From Cheiracanthium punctorium (taxonomy: Eukaryota > Arthropoda > Arachnida > Araneae > Cheiracanthiidae), in assembly GCA_038373885.1 (NCBI GenBank), contig JAWZYV010019552.1, positions 372,001 to 436,000 of the forward strand: 64,000 nucleotides of DNA, read 5' to 3'. A program made the translations under genes and the position numbers. The notes below the pieces were generated by a model that was not told where the DNA came from, did not search any database, and saw only the letters and a list, made by a program, of their open reading frames with translations. Shown piece by piece: positions 10,388 to 21,960 of this stretch (within the stretch, counting starts at the first letter, position 1; every line of letters begins with the position of its first letter).

Positions 10388-12347
10388 CTAAGGGCCAAAC
10401 AACAATGGATGCCATTTTCAACAACAAAAGGATGCGAACAGGAGTCTATAGGAGCACTTACAGTTATCATTTTCCCCTATATGGCAGAATGGATTGAATA
10501 GATTTAAAAAAAAAAAAAACTGAAATTCTTCCAGCCGAGTGCGTAAATAAAATCTAAAAGAATTTCAGATTTTTATTGTTATTACTAGCTGCGTGCCCGT
10601 TCTCCGCACGGTAGTCAACGAAACTTTTTCTTACATGTTTAGTTCAAATTGATTCCAGTGATTTGGAATCTAAAAATAAGCAAAATGATTTGACTCTGGG
10701 CGCAAAGTTACTCATTAGTTATTTGTAAAGTTAGTATAAGTTCTGACCTGAGACCATTGTTAATATTATGACGCAAGTGAAAATTCCTAATTTTCAAAAT
10801 GTCTCATTTCTACATCATACTCTTTTTTAGATTGAACTATGCCATTAATACCTTAGATACTACATAATGTGTAGAACCGTTTTATTTTATAATTAAATAG
10901 TTGTGTACCCGCTCTTCGCAAGGCAAGAAGAGAACATTTTCCTAAAACGTGATCATAACTACTTGTGACAAAACAGAATCTCCAAGAAAAAAGAATATTC
11001 TGTTACAGTCTTTTCTGTTGAAACTACCGCGGGATATATTAGCGCAACGTAGAATTACTTAATGTTTAGTTAGCTGTGATGTAATACGGCTGTTGAAAAA
11101 TGAATAGAAGACTTAATTTCACGAAATATTTATTAATGCGGTATATTGTGCTTTGATTAATATTGCCTTAGAATATCTACTTACTGTAACTTATACTATA
11201 TTTTACTGTACCAATACAATATATTTTCGTTTTGCAACCGTTAATGCTTAATTTAAAGAAACGGTTTAGATATTTGCCACGAATATAGTCTTTTACTCTT
11301 TGGTGATTCTTTGCAATTTATGCATTAGCATAAACGATAATCATTACACTTTATGGTTGCCACTAAATCAGCTCTCCATAAATTTCTACGCATAACTCTT
11401 GTCAGATTGGCGTATTTAGCACCAGGGCTCTATTATCGCACGGGCAAATCGGGACTTTGTCTAGGGCCCCCGGCTCGAAATGGCCCCCAATTTCAAATTG
11501 TTCTTTTTTTTATAACAAAATTTTATGAAAAATAAAAAAAATTTCATAGGTGAGGGACCCCAAAAAATTCCTCAATGCCCGGGGCCCCCTGTAGGTCATA
11601 AGTAGGTCCTGTTTCACACCGCAATATATTTCCTGGGATTCGAAAACCTGTACCGTTTAAAATCTCAATTGAAAATAATGCTGGATAATTCACTGGTGAA
11701 AAAACAGCATTCAATTCTTTTTCTGGCAACGTAAAATAAAATATCCAATTATTTGATGCATGGCGTATGTTTTGCTTGTGAGTCCGTTATTCTGAATGAG
11801 TTTCGAAAGGGGTTTTAAACTCGTGACATCAAAATCACGCACATTTCACACGCGAAAACTCAGTTATTTTAAAGTAATTTTATTTATTTTTTTCAACTGG
11901 CAATTTTAATCATTGTTACTGTCTCCAAGACAACCAAATGGCAAGATATCATACCGAAATTTTTAAGCAATTGCTATTGAAATGAAAATCCTTCTTTACT
12001 TAAAAATTCGTAAAAAATCTCCTAATTTATATTTTCCCCTGGTTTCTCTTTTAAAAGAGGGCGAAATGTATGCTCCGTCATTTGACAAAATATAAAAAGG
12101 TTATGACGGATGGAATTCAAGATGCAGCAGTTTTAAAAATATTTTACGAAAGTCAGCGTCCAATTTAATTTTATTTGAAAAATTCCCAAAAATCTGCAAA
12201 TTATGTAACACAGACCGAACAAACAGTTTTTAAAAGAACATTTTCTCCTCGATCCGATTATATAAATATCGTTCTCTTGCGAGTGTAATTACCGGCGTTA
12301 TTACGTATTAAGCGAGAAAAATCGCTAAAAATCGGACAAAACATAAA
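10235..12347. repeat. ~2.1-kb tandem duplication, unit 1
   Basis: Aligns to 12352-14460 at a constant offset of 2117 (2113 at the far end) with only scattered differences, for example CTCTGGGCGC versus CTCTTGGCGC and ATATTAGCGC versus ATATTAACGC. The unit starts in the middle of the MITE at 10211-10387 and contains the endonuclease-element tail plus AT-rich sequence with two related words, AGCTGCGTGCCCGTTCTCCG (10588) and AGTTGTGTACCCGCTCTTCG. No gene is recognised. Confidence 0.95.
11423..11591. mobile_element. GC-rich-ended repeat (CAGGGCTC...GGCCCCCTG), copy 1
   Basis: A short interspersed element with GGGCAAATCGGGACTTTGTC on one side, an AT-rich middle (TTTTATAACAAAATTTTATG) and ATGCCCGGGGCCCCCTG on the other. 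The duplicated copy is at 13540-13704 and an independent inverted copy is at 25211-25380. The ends are weak inverted repeats (CAGGG..), and I could not find a convincing target duplication. Confidence 0.55.
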
Positions 12348-12351
12348 GCAC

Positions 12352-14460
12352 AGGGGGGCACTTGCTCCCCTGGATTTTTGTATGCAGTGTTTTCCCTTCC
12401 TTTTTTGTTCTTTCCAACACGGTAACCATACGTTGAAGTAGTCTTTGTGCCCCTGGAGTAGTCCTTGCCCCCCCCCCCCCCTGGAGCAGTCTGGCGGCGT
12501 CCATGCTAAGGGCCAAACAACAATGGATGCCATTTTCAACAACAAAAGGATGCGAACAGGAGTCTATAGGAGCACTTACAGTTATCATTTTCCCCTATAT
12601 GGCAGAATGGATTGAATAGATTTAAAAAAAAAAAAACTGAAATTCTTCCAGCCGAGTGCGTAAATAAAATCTAAAAGAATTTCAGATTTTTATTGTTATT
12701 ACTAGCTGCGTGCCCGTTCTCCGCACGGTAGTCAACGAAACTTTTTCTTACATGTTTAGTTCAAATTGATTCCAGTGATTTGGAATCTAAAAATAAGCAA
12801 AATGATTTGACTCTTGGCGCAAAGTTACTCATTAGTTATTTGTAAAGTTAGTATAAGTACTGACCTGAGACCATTGTTAATATTATGACGCAAGTGAAAA
12901 TTCCTAATTTTCAAAATGTCTCATTTCTACATCATACTCTTTTTTAGATTGAACTATGCCATTAATACCTTAGATACTACATAATGTGTAGAACCGTTTT
13001 ATTTTATAATTAAATAGTTGTGTACCCGCTCTTCGCAAGGCAAGAAGAGAACATTTTCCTAAAACGTGATCATAACTACTTGTGACAAAACAGAATCTCC
13101 AAGAAAAAAGAATATTCTGTTACAGTCTTTTCTGTTGAAACTACCGCGGGATATATTAACGCAACGTAGAATTACTTAATGTTTAGTTAGCTGTGATGTA
13201 ATACGGCTGTTGAAAAATGAATAGAAGACTTAATTTCACGAAATATTTATTAATGCGGTATATTGTGCTTTGATTAATATTGCCTTAGAATATCTACTTA
13301 CTGTAACTTATACTATCTTTTACTGTACCAATACAATATATTTTCGTTTTGCAACCGTTAATGCTTAATTTAAAGAAACGGTTTAGATATTTGCCACGAA
13401 TGTAGTCTTTTCCTCTTTGGTGATTCTTTGCAATTTATGCATTAGCATAAACGATAATCATTACACTTTATGGTTGCCACTAAATCAGCTCTCCATAAAT
13501 TTCTACGCATAATTCTTGTCAGATTGGCGTATTTAGCACCAGGGCCTATTATCGCACGGGCAAATCGGGACTTTGTCTAGGGCCCCGGCTCGAAATGGCC
13601 CCCAATTTCAAATTGTTCTTTTTTTTATAACAAAATTTTATGAAAAATAAAAAAAATTTCATAGGTGAGGGACCCCAAAATTCCTCAATGCCCGGGGCCC
13701 CCTGTAGGTCATAAGCAGGTCCTGTTTAACACCGCAATATATTTCCTGCGATTCGAAAACCTGTCCCGTTTAAAATCTCAATTGAAAATAATGCTGGATA
13801 ATTCACTGGTGAAAAAACAGCATTCAATTCTTTTTCTGGCAACGTAAAATAAAATATCCAATTATTTGATGCGTGGCGTATGTTTTGCTTGTGAGTCCGT
13901 TATTCTGATTGAGTTTCGAAAGGGGTTTTAAACTCGTGACATCAAAATCACGCACATTTCACACGCGAAAACTCAGTTATTTTAAAGTAATTTTATTTAT
14001 TTTTTTCAACTGGCAATTTTAATCATTGTTACTGTCTCCAAGACAACCAAACGGCAAGATATCATACCGAAATTTTTAAGCAATTGCTATTGAAATGAAA
14101 ATCCTTCTTTACTTAAAAATTCGTAAAAAATCTCCTAATTTATATTTTCCTCTGGTTTCTCTTTTAAAAGAGGGCGAAATGTATGCTCCGTCATTTGACA
14201 AAATATAAAAAGGTTATGACGGATAGAATTCAAGATGCAGCAGTTTTAAAAATATTTTACGAAAGTCAGCGTCAAATTTAATTTTATTTGAAAAATTCCC
14301 AAAAATCTGCAAATTATGTAACACAGACCGAACAAACAGTTTTTAAAAGAACATTTTCTCCTCTATCCGATTATATAAATATCGTTCTCTTGCGAGTGTA
14401 ATTACCGGCGTTATTACGTATTAAGCGAGAAAAATCGCTAAAAATCGGACAAAACATAAA
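12352..14460. repeat. ~2.1-kb tandem duplication, unit 2
   Basis: Second unit of the duplication. It is joined to unit 1 by a four-base junction (GCAC, 12348-12351). It begins inside the MITE, so the left MITE end and its flanking duplication are missing here, and its right end CATAAA continues into sequence found only once. It repeats every landmark of unit 1, including the 13540-13704 GC-rich-ended repeat. No gene is recognised. Confidence 0.95.
13540..13704. mobile_element. GC-rich-ended repeat, duplicated copy
   Basis: Copy of 11423-11591 carried along in the 2.1-kb tandem duplication. It has small deletions (CAGGGCCTATT versus CAGGGCTCTATT; CCCAAAATTCC versus CCCAAAAAATTCC). Confidence 0.6.
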
Positions 14461-14820
14461 ATAAAACATTTTCTAATTCGAATTTCGAAAAAATCGCTCC
14501 GAGGCGTGTTAGGATCTGTCCTAGTGAAACCGTATGCAAAATTCGGTAGGTCTGCGACCAACCGTCTCGGCGCATGCTCACGAATGTGCTGAAATCGTAC
14601 ATTTGAGTAGCTTTCTACCCTGAAAATTGCGAAAAATCATTAAAAATTAGGGAAAGGGTGGATTTCCAGAATTTTAAAGTAGCCTACGGTCTATTCTATG
14701 TCGTTTCACGTGTATGTGCAAAATTTCAAGCCGATAGGTCTGACAGTGTGGGAGGAGTTCTCGGACGAACAAACAAACAAACAAACAGACAAACTTTCAC
14801 ATTTATATAATAGATTTTTA
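14461..14820 (+). mobile_element. 3' end of an interspersed retroelement-like repeat
   Basis: Ends CAAACAAACAAACAGACAAA then CTTTCACATTTATATAATAG, with CCGATAGGTCTGACAG upstream. This kind of (CAAA)n plus TTTATATAATAG tail is widespread in arthropod interspersed repeats, often RTE-like, but I assign it from memory of the pattern only. Its front is probably the AGCTGCGTGCCCGTTCTCCG word at 12706. No reverse transcriptase motif is visible. Confidence 0.4.
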
Positions 14821-15068
14821 TTTTTAAGTTTTCAGTCGTTCATTTCATTGCGAATTTTTCAAGTAACCTGTTACACACTGTGTATTTATTTTCCTAATGT
14901 CCATATCGGAGCCTTGATTCTATAGTGGGGTGTATCGTCTCCTCGCCCCACTTGGGAATGCTGTTTTTCTTTTATACATGTTCCGATCGAAAATCAGCTG
15001 TGTAGTTCCCTCGCGATATAAGTCACTCCTCAATGATCAGTTTGCGCTGAATAGTAATTCCCCGAGAC

Positions 15069-15240
15069 CAGGGGCGTAGCCAGAAATTTTTCATGGGGGG
15101 GGGGATTACGACTACTACAACTCATATATGTGTATACGTGTGTGTGATAATGCAGTGAAGAATATTCATTTTGTATAGCAAAAAATTTCTCATGGGGGGT
15201 TATGACCCCCCTACCCCCCCCCCTCTTGGCTACGCCCTTA
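15069..15240. mobile_element. CAGGGGCGTAGCCA hAT-type MITE, copy 1
   Basis: 172 bp between a perfect 8-bp duplication, CCCGAGAC (15061-15068 and 15241-15248). The ends CAGGGGCGTAGCCAG and (complement) TAAGGGCGTAGCCAAG are inverted repeats. Subterminal G and C runs flank a short core with GTGTGTGATAATGCAGTGAA. The two other copies, 30450-30620 and 45612-45782, are in the opposite orientation. Confidence 0.9.
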
Positions 15241-15248
15241 CCCGAGAC

Positions 15249-17135
15249 TAAAACGTTTAGCTAAAAAAAAAAAATTTTCTAATTGAAAATCCTAGCGCTC
15301 TCAAAAATAACAGCGATTATTATCGCTGTTATTTTTCATAAAATTAGTTTCGCTGTCTCTTATTTTAAATCGGACACAAAATTTGCCAATTTTTAAGCTT
15401 AAAGGATAATGCTGGGGCCCCCTTTTCGTTGGGGACCCGGGCGCTTGCCTCGAGTGCCCTGCTGGAAATCAGTCCCTGTCCAAGATGTCTTTTCACAAGT
15501 CGTATTTTAACTGTTACTATGTTACAAACCTGTATCAGTTGTGAAAATTTCAGAATAAAGCTGGAAAAATCGGAAAATTTTCAAAATGCGTCACTGTTTG
15601 AAAATTTTTGCTGTGCCATTCAATGTTTAATACTTTTTTTTTCCTCTTTTCTGTAAGCTTCATAAGGTGCCGTTTTTTCGTTTATCACAAATGTGTAGTG
15701 AAGCTTATGAAGAACTATCCTTAATTTTTTTTTTTTTTTTTGGGGGGGGGGAGATCCTGGTGCAATCGTTTTATTTTAATTTGAGCGCTTTTCCCCCCCC
15801 TCCTCCGAACTGCAGAACTCAAAACACCTGCGTTTGATTATTTTAAACGATTCTCGAACTCCCTCATTTCAATTCCAAGAAGTACTTCTGCTGAGTGTTT
15901 ACGAATGCGTGCAATTAATTTTTTGTCGTCTGCAATCAACAAACTCGCCAAATGTTACCTTTCATTTAGGATTGGAGAGGTCCACAGTTTTATAAATGCC
16001 TTCTGGATGAATTCTATAAATAATTTTTACTGTTTCAGGGTAAGTAATTTCAATCTTTAAACATGCTATTAGCATAAATGTGTTTCTATTTATCTTATAT
16101 ATAATATAATGAATAATCTTGCGAACGACGCAGTAAGGTTTGCTTATAAAATTCATTTTTTATTGCGTTATTTTTTTCTCCCATTGCAGAGAGAATTAAT
16201 TCGAAATGAACATATATCCGATAATGCATGCGTTGAAGTAAAATTTATTTAGAAAGTTCTGAATTCGTTTTCTTTTAACAGAAATTGCTTTAATAAATTA
16301 TTACTTTCCTCGCATAATAAATTCTTATTTTAATCACATACAGTCATAATAATTTGCAACAAATTGTTCCTTCACATTCATGAAATAGAAATAGAACGTA
16401 CTGATGTAGCTAGTCAGTAGTTTTCATTTTTGAATTTAATCAAATCGAAGAGTTTTTATGTAGTTGATTTTTTTACTGAAGATGGTAACTTCTTACTAAT
16501 AGTAAGAAAACGTGTTTATTATTATTATTATTATTATTACTGTTAAAAGAAACCTTCCCTGCTGATGACATATTTCAACGGAATTCATGTCAGGAAAATG
16601 GCGTCTCTTGCGATGGGGTGGGTATAATTCGAACGGAACTTTGTTTTGACCTAAATTAAATTAGTTATAAATTTAAAAGACTTTTGAAAAGGGGACTTAT
16701 CCATTAGTTATTAAAAAAATTCAAGATTTCGTAAAACTTATAATTATTGTCTGTATAATAGACTTTAAAACATATTCGAATGGAATTTTATTTTGCTGTG
16801 AATTAAATAATTCTTAAAAGACTTTTGAAGTTATCAATTGTAATTAAAACAAGGTTTAAGATATTTTTACCAGCTGTATAATGGACTTTAAAAAAAGTGA
16901 TTACTAGTGATTGCAAACAGGCTGCTTTAACAGCTCAGCACCTTCATTTGGGTACATTAATTCGATTGGAAATGATAGTAGATAAACAAAAATAATATTT
17001 TAAAAATTCGTTGCTGTTAATTTTATAAATCATAAATTATGAGGCCTTGGATTAATAAATTTGCAGATTAGTTCAACCATTTGGGTTGAAAAAGCTTACG
17101 GGGTATTATCGAAATATGAAAAACTAATGACAATA

Positions 17136-17166
<31 letters not shown>

Positions 17167-18623
17167 CGGCAATTCATAGTCCATTGTAAATGCATTATTT
17201 ACTTGTAAATATTTTTGTGGTTTAATACGCGGATATAATACTTTATTTGCCGATTATATTATTTATTTATTTCTCAATATTTCAGATTAGGGCCCACCCT
17301 TGGCTGAAACGCAGTGGCTGCTGCTTCTCCTACCCCATCGAACCCCCACCGGCACTCCAAAGTAAAAGAAGAATGATGATATGAAAAATGACTGGTGGGT
17401 GCGTTGAGTCGATCAAGGTAAGATTTAAAAATTGTCATTATTTTTCAGTGTCTGGAAGACGGGTTACGGAGAAAAGTGCCCCCATTGTGTCCTTGGCGTG
17501 CTTTTGTGGTTTGACGGTTATCCTTTGTCGGCAAATGCCGATTGGTCATTAAAAGCCAATAAATTCTTCGCCCCTGCACTGTTTTCCCCATTTTACAAAG
17601 CTTTGACCATTAAAAAAAAATTTCCCCTCCTACCTAGAGGTCAGCGCCGCCGCGCCACGCCGCCGCCGCCGCCGAGGTCTAGGCCGGCGCGCCGACAAAG
17701 AGTGTCGATTCGATTGTATGCCGCAGCATACAATCAGCTTCAAAACTTTTAAAAACAATTGTACCTAAACTTTCAACTGCTTATTTTTTTCTGAATTCTT
17801 CTTAACCTTTTACTGACTAATGTTTCCAATTGAGAACATCAAATTAAAAAAATTTTGAAAAATTAAATTTTATCAATATTGACTTGAAAAAAATGCAGAT
17901 AAAGTTAAAAGATGACTTAATTGTTTGAAACGCAAGTTGCATTTATATCATTAGTGGGAAACTGGAAAAAAAATCATAAAAATATACATTTTCATAAATT
18001 TTTACAGAGCAATCTTCATCCCCCCCCCCCGTCAAACTTAATTTATATCTTATTTAAATTTAAATCTTTCACTAATTCTTAATATTTCGCTTATTATTTA
18101 AGTCATGGGTCCACAACACCCGGTCCTCAGATCAAACAGTACCGGACCGCCAGGGAACATCAAATTCTTTGGATTTTATTTACTTTGGTGTATTTCTCTC
18201 GGGTTTTTGCGATTTAGGCATGTTTGTGTTGATTTATACCTTTGTAACAGAAGAAATAGTGTAAATCTTTTTATATTTCTCTTTTTTTGTTGTTGTTTAT
18301 TAAAGATTTCAAGATCATCAATTAAAATTGCAGTCATAAAATAGAGAATAAATGTTCTTTCTTTAAAACTATTCCAGACAACAACTCTGCCGGTTGAAAT
18401 GCTGCATCACTTTATATTCATTTATTTTTGTGTGTAACTGTATTTTATTTTGGAGGCATGTTTAAATACAATTCAATTAAAGTTATTAAATCAAACCAAT
18501 CAAAATTAGAAACATTCAACGCCCTCGCCCCTCCCCCACCCTCAGCGGGCGCCGTAAAATTATCAAACGTTGCCCGGTTCGTGGCTATGAAAAGGTTGGA
18601 GAGCACAAATTTAAGCTACCCAT
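15249..18623. other. no gene supported; AT-rich with microsatellites and a GCC-rich patch
   Basis: Contains ATT/AAT trinucleotide runs (16517-16540 and 17140-17163), a T-run followed by a G-run near 15728-15750, and a GCC-repeat patch (17645-17700). A 132-bp GC-richer block at 17286-17417 has splice-like borders but is not accepted as an exon. A GC-rich piece near 15410-15475 (GGGGCCCCCTTTTCG...) may be another decayed member of the GC-rich-ended family. I see no protein family here. Confidence 0.5.
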
Positions 18624-19176
18624 TAGAGATGAGACGGGCTCAGCCCGAGCCCGAAAGCCCGAGCCCCGGCTCGGGCTCTGTAATTCACAATTGTGTTCGG
18701 GCTCGGGCTCGTGAAAAATTTCTCCTTTATTGAACATACTGCTTGTAATAGATTTTAAAAAGTGATTCATGGGGAAAATAAAAGTACTTATAATAAATAA
18801 ATAAATAAATAACCAAATAAAAATAGCGGCACGGGCGCCTAGAAGGTGCGTGAAGCTCTTTGGGTATTTTAGAACGACGGTTTATATTCCTTAGTCATGA
18901 GATCCGACATTTTTTGATAAAGGATGGATACATAGAAAGTGCATTGGGAGTTTGCAACTACATTTTTCTTTAATTTGCACAAACGGCAAAATTTATTGTA
19001 TTCTATCAATGAAGTATTTGAATTTTTTTTTTTTAATCTTAAAAAAAAAGGCTGAAAAAAAAGGCTGCAAAAGGCTGAAATTTCGGGCTCGGGCTCCGAC
19101 TTAAATAATATTGCTCGGGCTCGGATTAAAAGTCCTCGGGCTCGGGCTTCAAAAAATGAGCCCGAACTCATCTCTA
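18624..19176. mobile_element. non-autonomous hAT element, copy 2 (inverted)
   Basis: 553 bp with the same TAGAGATGAG ends and GCCCGAGCCCGA-rich subterminal regions as 3364-4093, in the opposite orientation. Perfect 8-bp target duplication CTACCCAT at 18616-18623 and 19177-19184. It lacks the nested MITE. It has an ATAA-repeat run near 18795-18815. Confidence 0.92.
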
Positions 19177-19184
19177 CTACCCAT

Positions 19185-19952
19185 CACTATATCATAGCTG
19201 CCAACCGTTCCGATTTTATCAGAATATTTTTCACCACTATTTTTGAACAATTTAATTTAAATTAAAAATATGGACTTGTTTTAAGTTCAAACTACCAAGG
19301 AAAAATCTGTGGTGTACAGGGATCGAAATTTGCAGTTGCCCGCTCCAATCAAATTTTTAAATGGGCAATTAAAACCACCCGGTTCTAGTAATACGGCTTG
19401 TCATTTTTGGAAGAATGCAACGGTATATGTGGAGCCATTTACGTTATCTATCTATCTTAAGATACGTAAGATTTTGATTAATAGTTTTCTTAAAAAAAAA
19501 ACGCTTAGCAAATACTGGTGTTGGAATGTAAAATTGACAAAACCTTTGTATAATAACACACACACACACATAATAGCATATTTCAAATGAAAAACCAAAT
19601 CTACAAAATTTATAACTGATGATAAAGGTGCATGAAAAACTTAAAATGATGATTTCTTTTTGAATAAAATATATTGGAAATGCTACTGTCCATATTTTTA
19701 TGGTAAGAGTATAAAGTAATCTGATGTATTCATAATCAGCTGTTAATTTATAATGCGTTTTAGCTAAATTTAGCTAAAACGCAATTAGCTAATTTAGCTA
19801 AAAAATAGCTTTCTTTTCTTATTTTTAAAATTTATAAAGACTTAAAAAAAAGTTATGCAACTAAATCTTTTAACCTTTTTAAGTGGAGAAATTATTATAT
19901 ATATATGCGAGATATGTCTTATTTGTAGTATGTTTTGTGTTTTACTTGTTAG

Positions 19953-19953
<1 letters not shown>
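19185..19953. other. no gene seen; perfect 30-bp palindrome
   Basis: AT-rich sequence with an ACAC run at 19557-19572 and a perfect 30-bp palindrome at 19754-19783 centred in TTTAGCTAAATTTAGCTAAA. Further TTAGCTAA words follow immediately. Nothing else is recognisable. Confidence 0.6.

Positions 19954-19983
<30 letters not shown>
19954..19983. repeat. (TA)n microsatellite, left part
   Basis: TA run directly left of the LTR-like segment. A matching TA run resumes at 20464-20509 on its right. Confidence 0.9.
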
Positions 19984-19985
<2 letters not shown>

Positions 19986-20460
19986 AGACGTCATATATTT
20001 CAAGTAAGCTTCAGAGTTAAGGCAGGTAATATGGTTTATTGAACATTACAATTAAGTTACAATTTAGAATGAGAAGAGGGGAGGGGAGACGGGTACAAGA
20101 ATCAGCGTGGACTCATTAAGCCGTTCCAGTGGCAGAAGTCCCCCGATTTTCGATGTGCGGGAGTATTTACGCTTACCACACCACGTGGTCTACGAAGACA
20201 CAACTCCTCCTCTCTCTTATCTCTGATCGAACCACACACATTTACCAACATGACCCGCATCCGGGGACACAAGGGCGTGGGGACACGTGTACATCTAAAG
20301 AACTCAGAATCGACGGCCTGATGTTTGACAAATAACAAAATAAATAAAACATAGCTCCAGAGCGCGCGTGGCAAGTATGACAGGAAAGTAAAACTTACAG
20401 TGAAAGTACCCGCTTGACCAATACCCAAACTAGTAAAACCCAAATTACCTTTTTATACAT

Positions 20461-20464
<4 letters not shown>
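19984..20464 (-). mobile_element. possible solo LTR inserted in a TA microsatellite
   Basis: Read on the minus strand, this 481-bp segment begins TGTAATG and ends GACGTCTCA, so it has TG...CA termini. It has AATAAA (in GTTCAATAAACC) about 60 bases before its 3' end, as LTRs often do. It is GC-richer than its surroundings and sits between two TA runs. The target duplication cannot be defined because the flanks are simple sequence. Minus-strand frames across it (for example 20102-20443) resemble no protein I know. It could instead be a retrocopied 3' end. Confidence 0.35.

Positions 20465-20509
<45 letters not shown>
20464..20509. repeat. (TA)n microsatellite, right part
   Basis: TA run of about 45 bases, probably continuous with 19954-19983 before the intervening segment inserted. 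Confidence 0.9.
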
Positions 20510-20511
<2 letters not shown>

Positions 20512-20977
20512 ATCATTAAAAAAAAAAAAGGTGGAGAGGACTTGAATTGAAAACAAACTATTTTTAAAATGCAGTCATTAGTTGTTTTAGATTTCTTTTT
20601 TAAACGATCTAGAGGAGGAAAACATTTGAAACATCCATAAATAGTATTTATCAACAATGTGCGTTATTATACAGTTTTTGTCAATTTTACATTTTAACAC
20701 CAGTCTTTGTTAAGAGTCCTTGTTATAAAATATATTAATTTTAAATCGTCCTCATCTCGGGATAACAACTCGTGGTAAAACAAGAGTCAGTTGCCCCTCG
20801 GGGAACCAAGAAAAACAACTATTCTCATTTTTATTTCTTAGCTTGAAAAAACAGTTTCCTACTCTTGTTTTAATTCTGAACTTCTATTTCCATTTCCGAA
20901 TGGTAATGGCAATTTTATGAATAAACGTTTATCAACTTATTTTCATTGCAACGGCCGCATGTTCTTAAAAAAATTTG

Positions 20978-21150
20978 TGTAGCCTGGTTCAAACGCAGGT
21001 CGTGTCCGTCGACCTAGCCGTTCGGAGTTTTCCGTCGTTTCTTCCGAAATGCTTGTCAGGACACCTTAGAAAGACCCCCACGGAGAGCACTCCACGCCTC
21101 GGCCTAGAGCCCACATGTAGCTAATTGGCTGCAATCCCACAACAACAGAA
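20978..21150 (+). mobile_element. decayed SINE-like segment
   Basis: CCTGGTTCAAACGCAGG resembles a tRNA B-box region. It is followed by CGGAGTTTTCCGTCGTTTC, the same body word as in the complement of 49376-49531 (CGGAGTTTTCCGTGGTTTC). It also shares ACACCTTAGAAAG with the full-length SINEs (ACCCCTTAGAAAG). The head and ends are not definable. Confidence 0.5.
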
Positions 21151-21373
21151 AATCATACTCGACTAGTTTTCATATTATTAAAAAAATCTTTTAACGTCAA
21201 TTTATACATAGGTGTGTGTGTGTGTACACGTACGCTCATTTTCATTATGCTCTTTTTCAAAAAAAAAATTACACGCCGCGGCGCGCCGCCGCCGCCGCGA
21301 ATTTCCGTGCGACGCAGACCTCTACTCATACCTTGCAGTGTCCGGCAATCGCACGTGAGTCTATTTTGGCCTT

Positions 21374-21700
21374 TAAGGTCACTGTCCACATCGAGCGGTT
21401 CCCACCGTACAATGTATTTGAATGGGGATATTCGACCACGTTTGACGCCAGGCGACTGTGAATTGTCCTCCACCGAACAATAGGTGGGGCAGGTGTGAAA
21501 CCGCAATATTATTCACAGTCCCCAATTACCTTTCGTCGGTTTAATACCGAAGTATCTCCCTCTTTCTCTGCGGTGGGTAAAATTTACTTACAAATGAGAA
21601 TTGGCCATTAAGAGTGCTCCCGTACTGGTTCCCCCCACTGGTAGCGGCAAGCGGGAACCCCTCGATGTAGATAGTGGCCTTTAGACATGTATTTCGCGGA
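21374..21700. repeat. spaced inverted repeat, possible transposon remnant
   Basis: GGTCACTGTCCACATCGAG near 21378 matches, as an inverted repeat with a few mismatches, CTCGATGTAGATAGTGGCC near 21660-21682. The arms also share GGTTCCC/GGGAACC. The span is ~310 bp. No target duplication was found and no protein recognised, although frames exist on both strands. Confidence 0.4.
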
Positions 21701-21960
21701 AAAGGACGAAACACTCCTACGGGGAAAGAAATCTTCTTTTGCTCTCTCCATTGTGTGTGTGGGGAGGGGTTTGTGGTTTTCACGTGTTCAATTTTGTCGG
21801 TGGGAGCCGGCCGGTGATTAAAAGGTCGTTAATTTTGCCTCAAGAATGGCCTTCTACCTGCCGTACTCATGACATTCGTCCACAAGTCAGCATAATGTTT
21901 TACCGCTCAACGTGACGAAAGTGAAAGCCAAGTGTGAAAGCAGAGGGGGGGGGGGGACAA

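Larger units (their letters stand above)
9436..10575 (+). pseudogene. decayed AP-endonuclease domain of a LINE-type element, copy 1
   Basis: Fragments of an exonuclease/endonuclease/phosphatase-fold domain, the family used by non-LTR retrotransposons to nick DNA. Frame one (9436-9660) contains LLTETW (TETW codons end at 9549), then a short IPGF-like stretch and a DR, matching the N-terminal part of the domain. A second frame from 9741 reads VRFAVTYASPRISYDDKLDA and reaches GDFN at 9849-9860, the metal-binding signature. An in-frame TGA lies at 9843-9845, just before it. The C-terminal TTIDAIFS motif is visible in copy 2; here that end is split by a SINE (9925-10161) and a MITE (10211-10387). 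No reverse transcriptase follows. The element ends in a hairpin (CTGAAATTCTT...AAGAATTTCAG). It is clearly inactive. Confidence 0.65.

Noticed and set aside
10183..12588. Minus-strand frames beginning MITVSAPIDSC or MLLKMASIVV, present twice
   Set aside because: They cross the hAT-type MITE and its poly-G arm and occur twice only because of the 2.1-kb tandem duplication.
17286..17417. Possible exon with TTTCAG acceptor and AAG|GTAAGA donor, one frame reading HPWLKRSGCC
   Set aside because: The frame stops inside the block, the next acceptor is only 31 bases away, and no neighbouring exons of a kinase or other family are visible.
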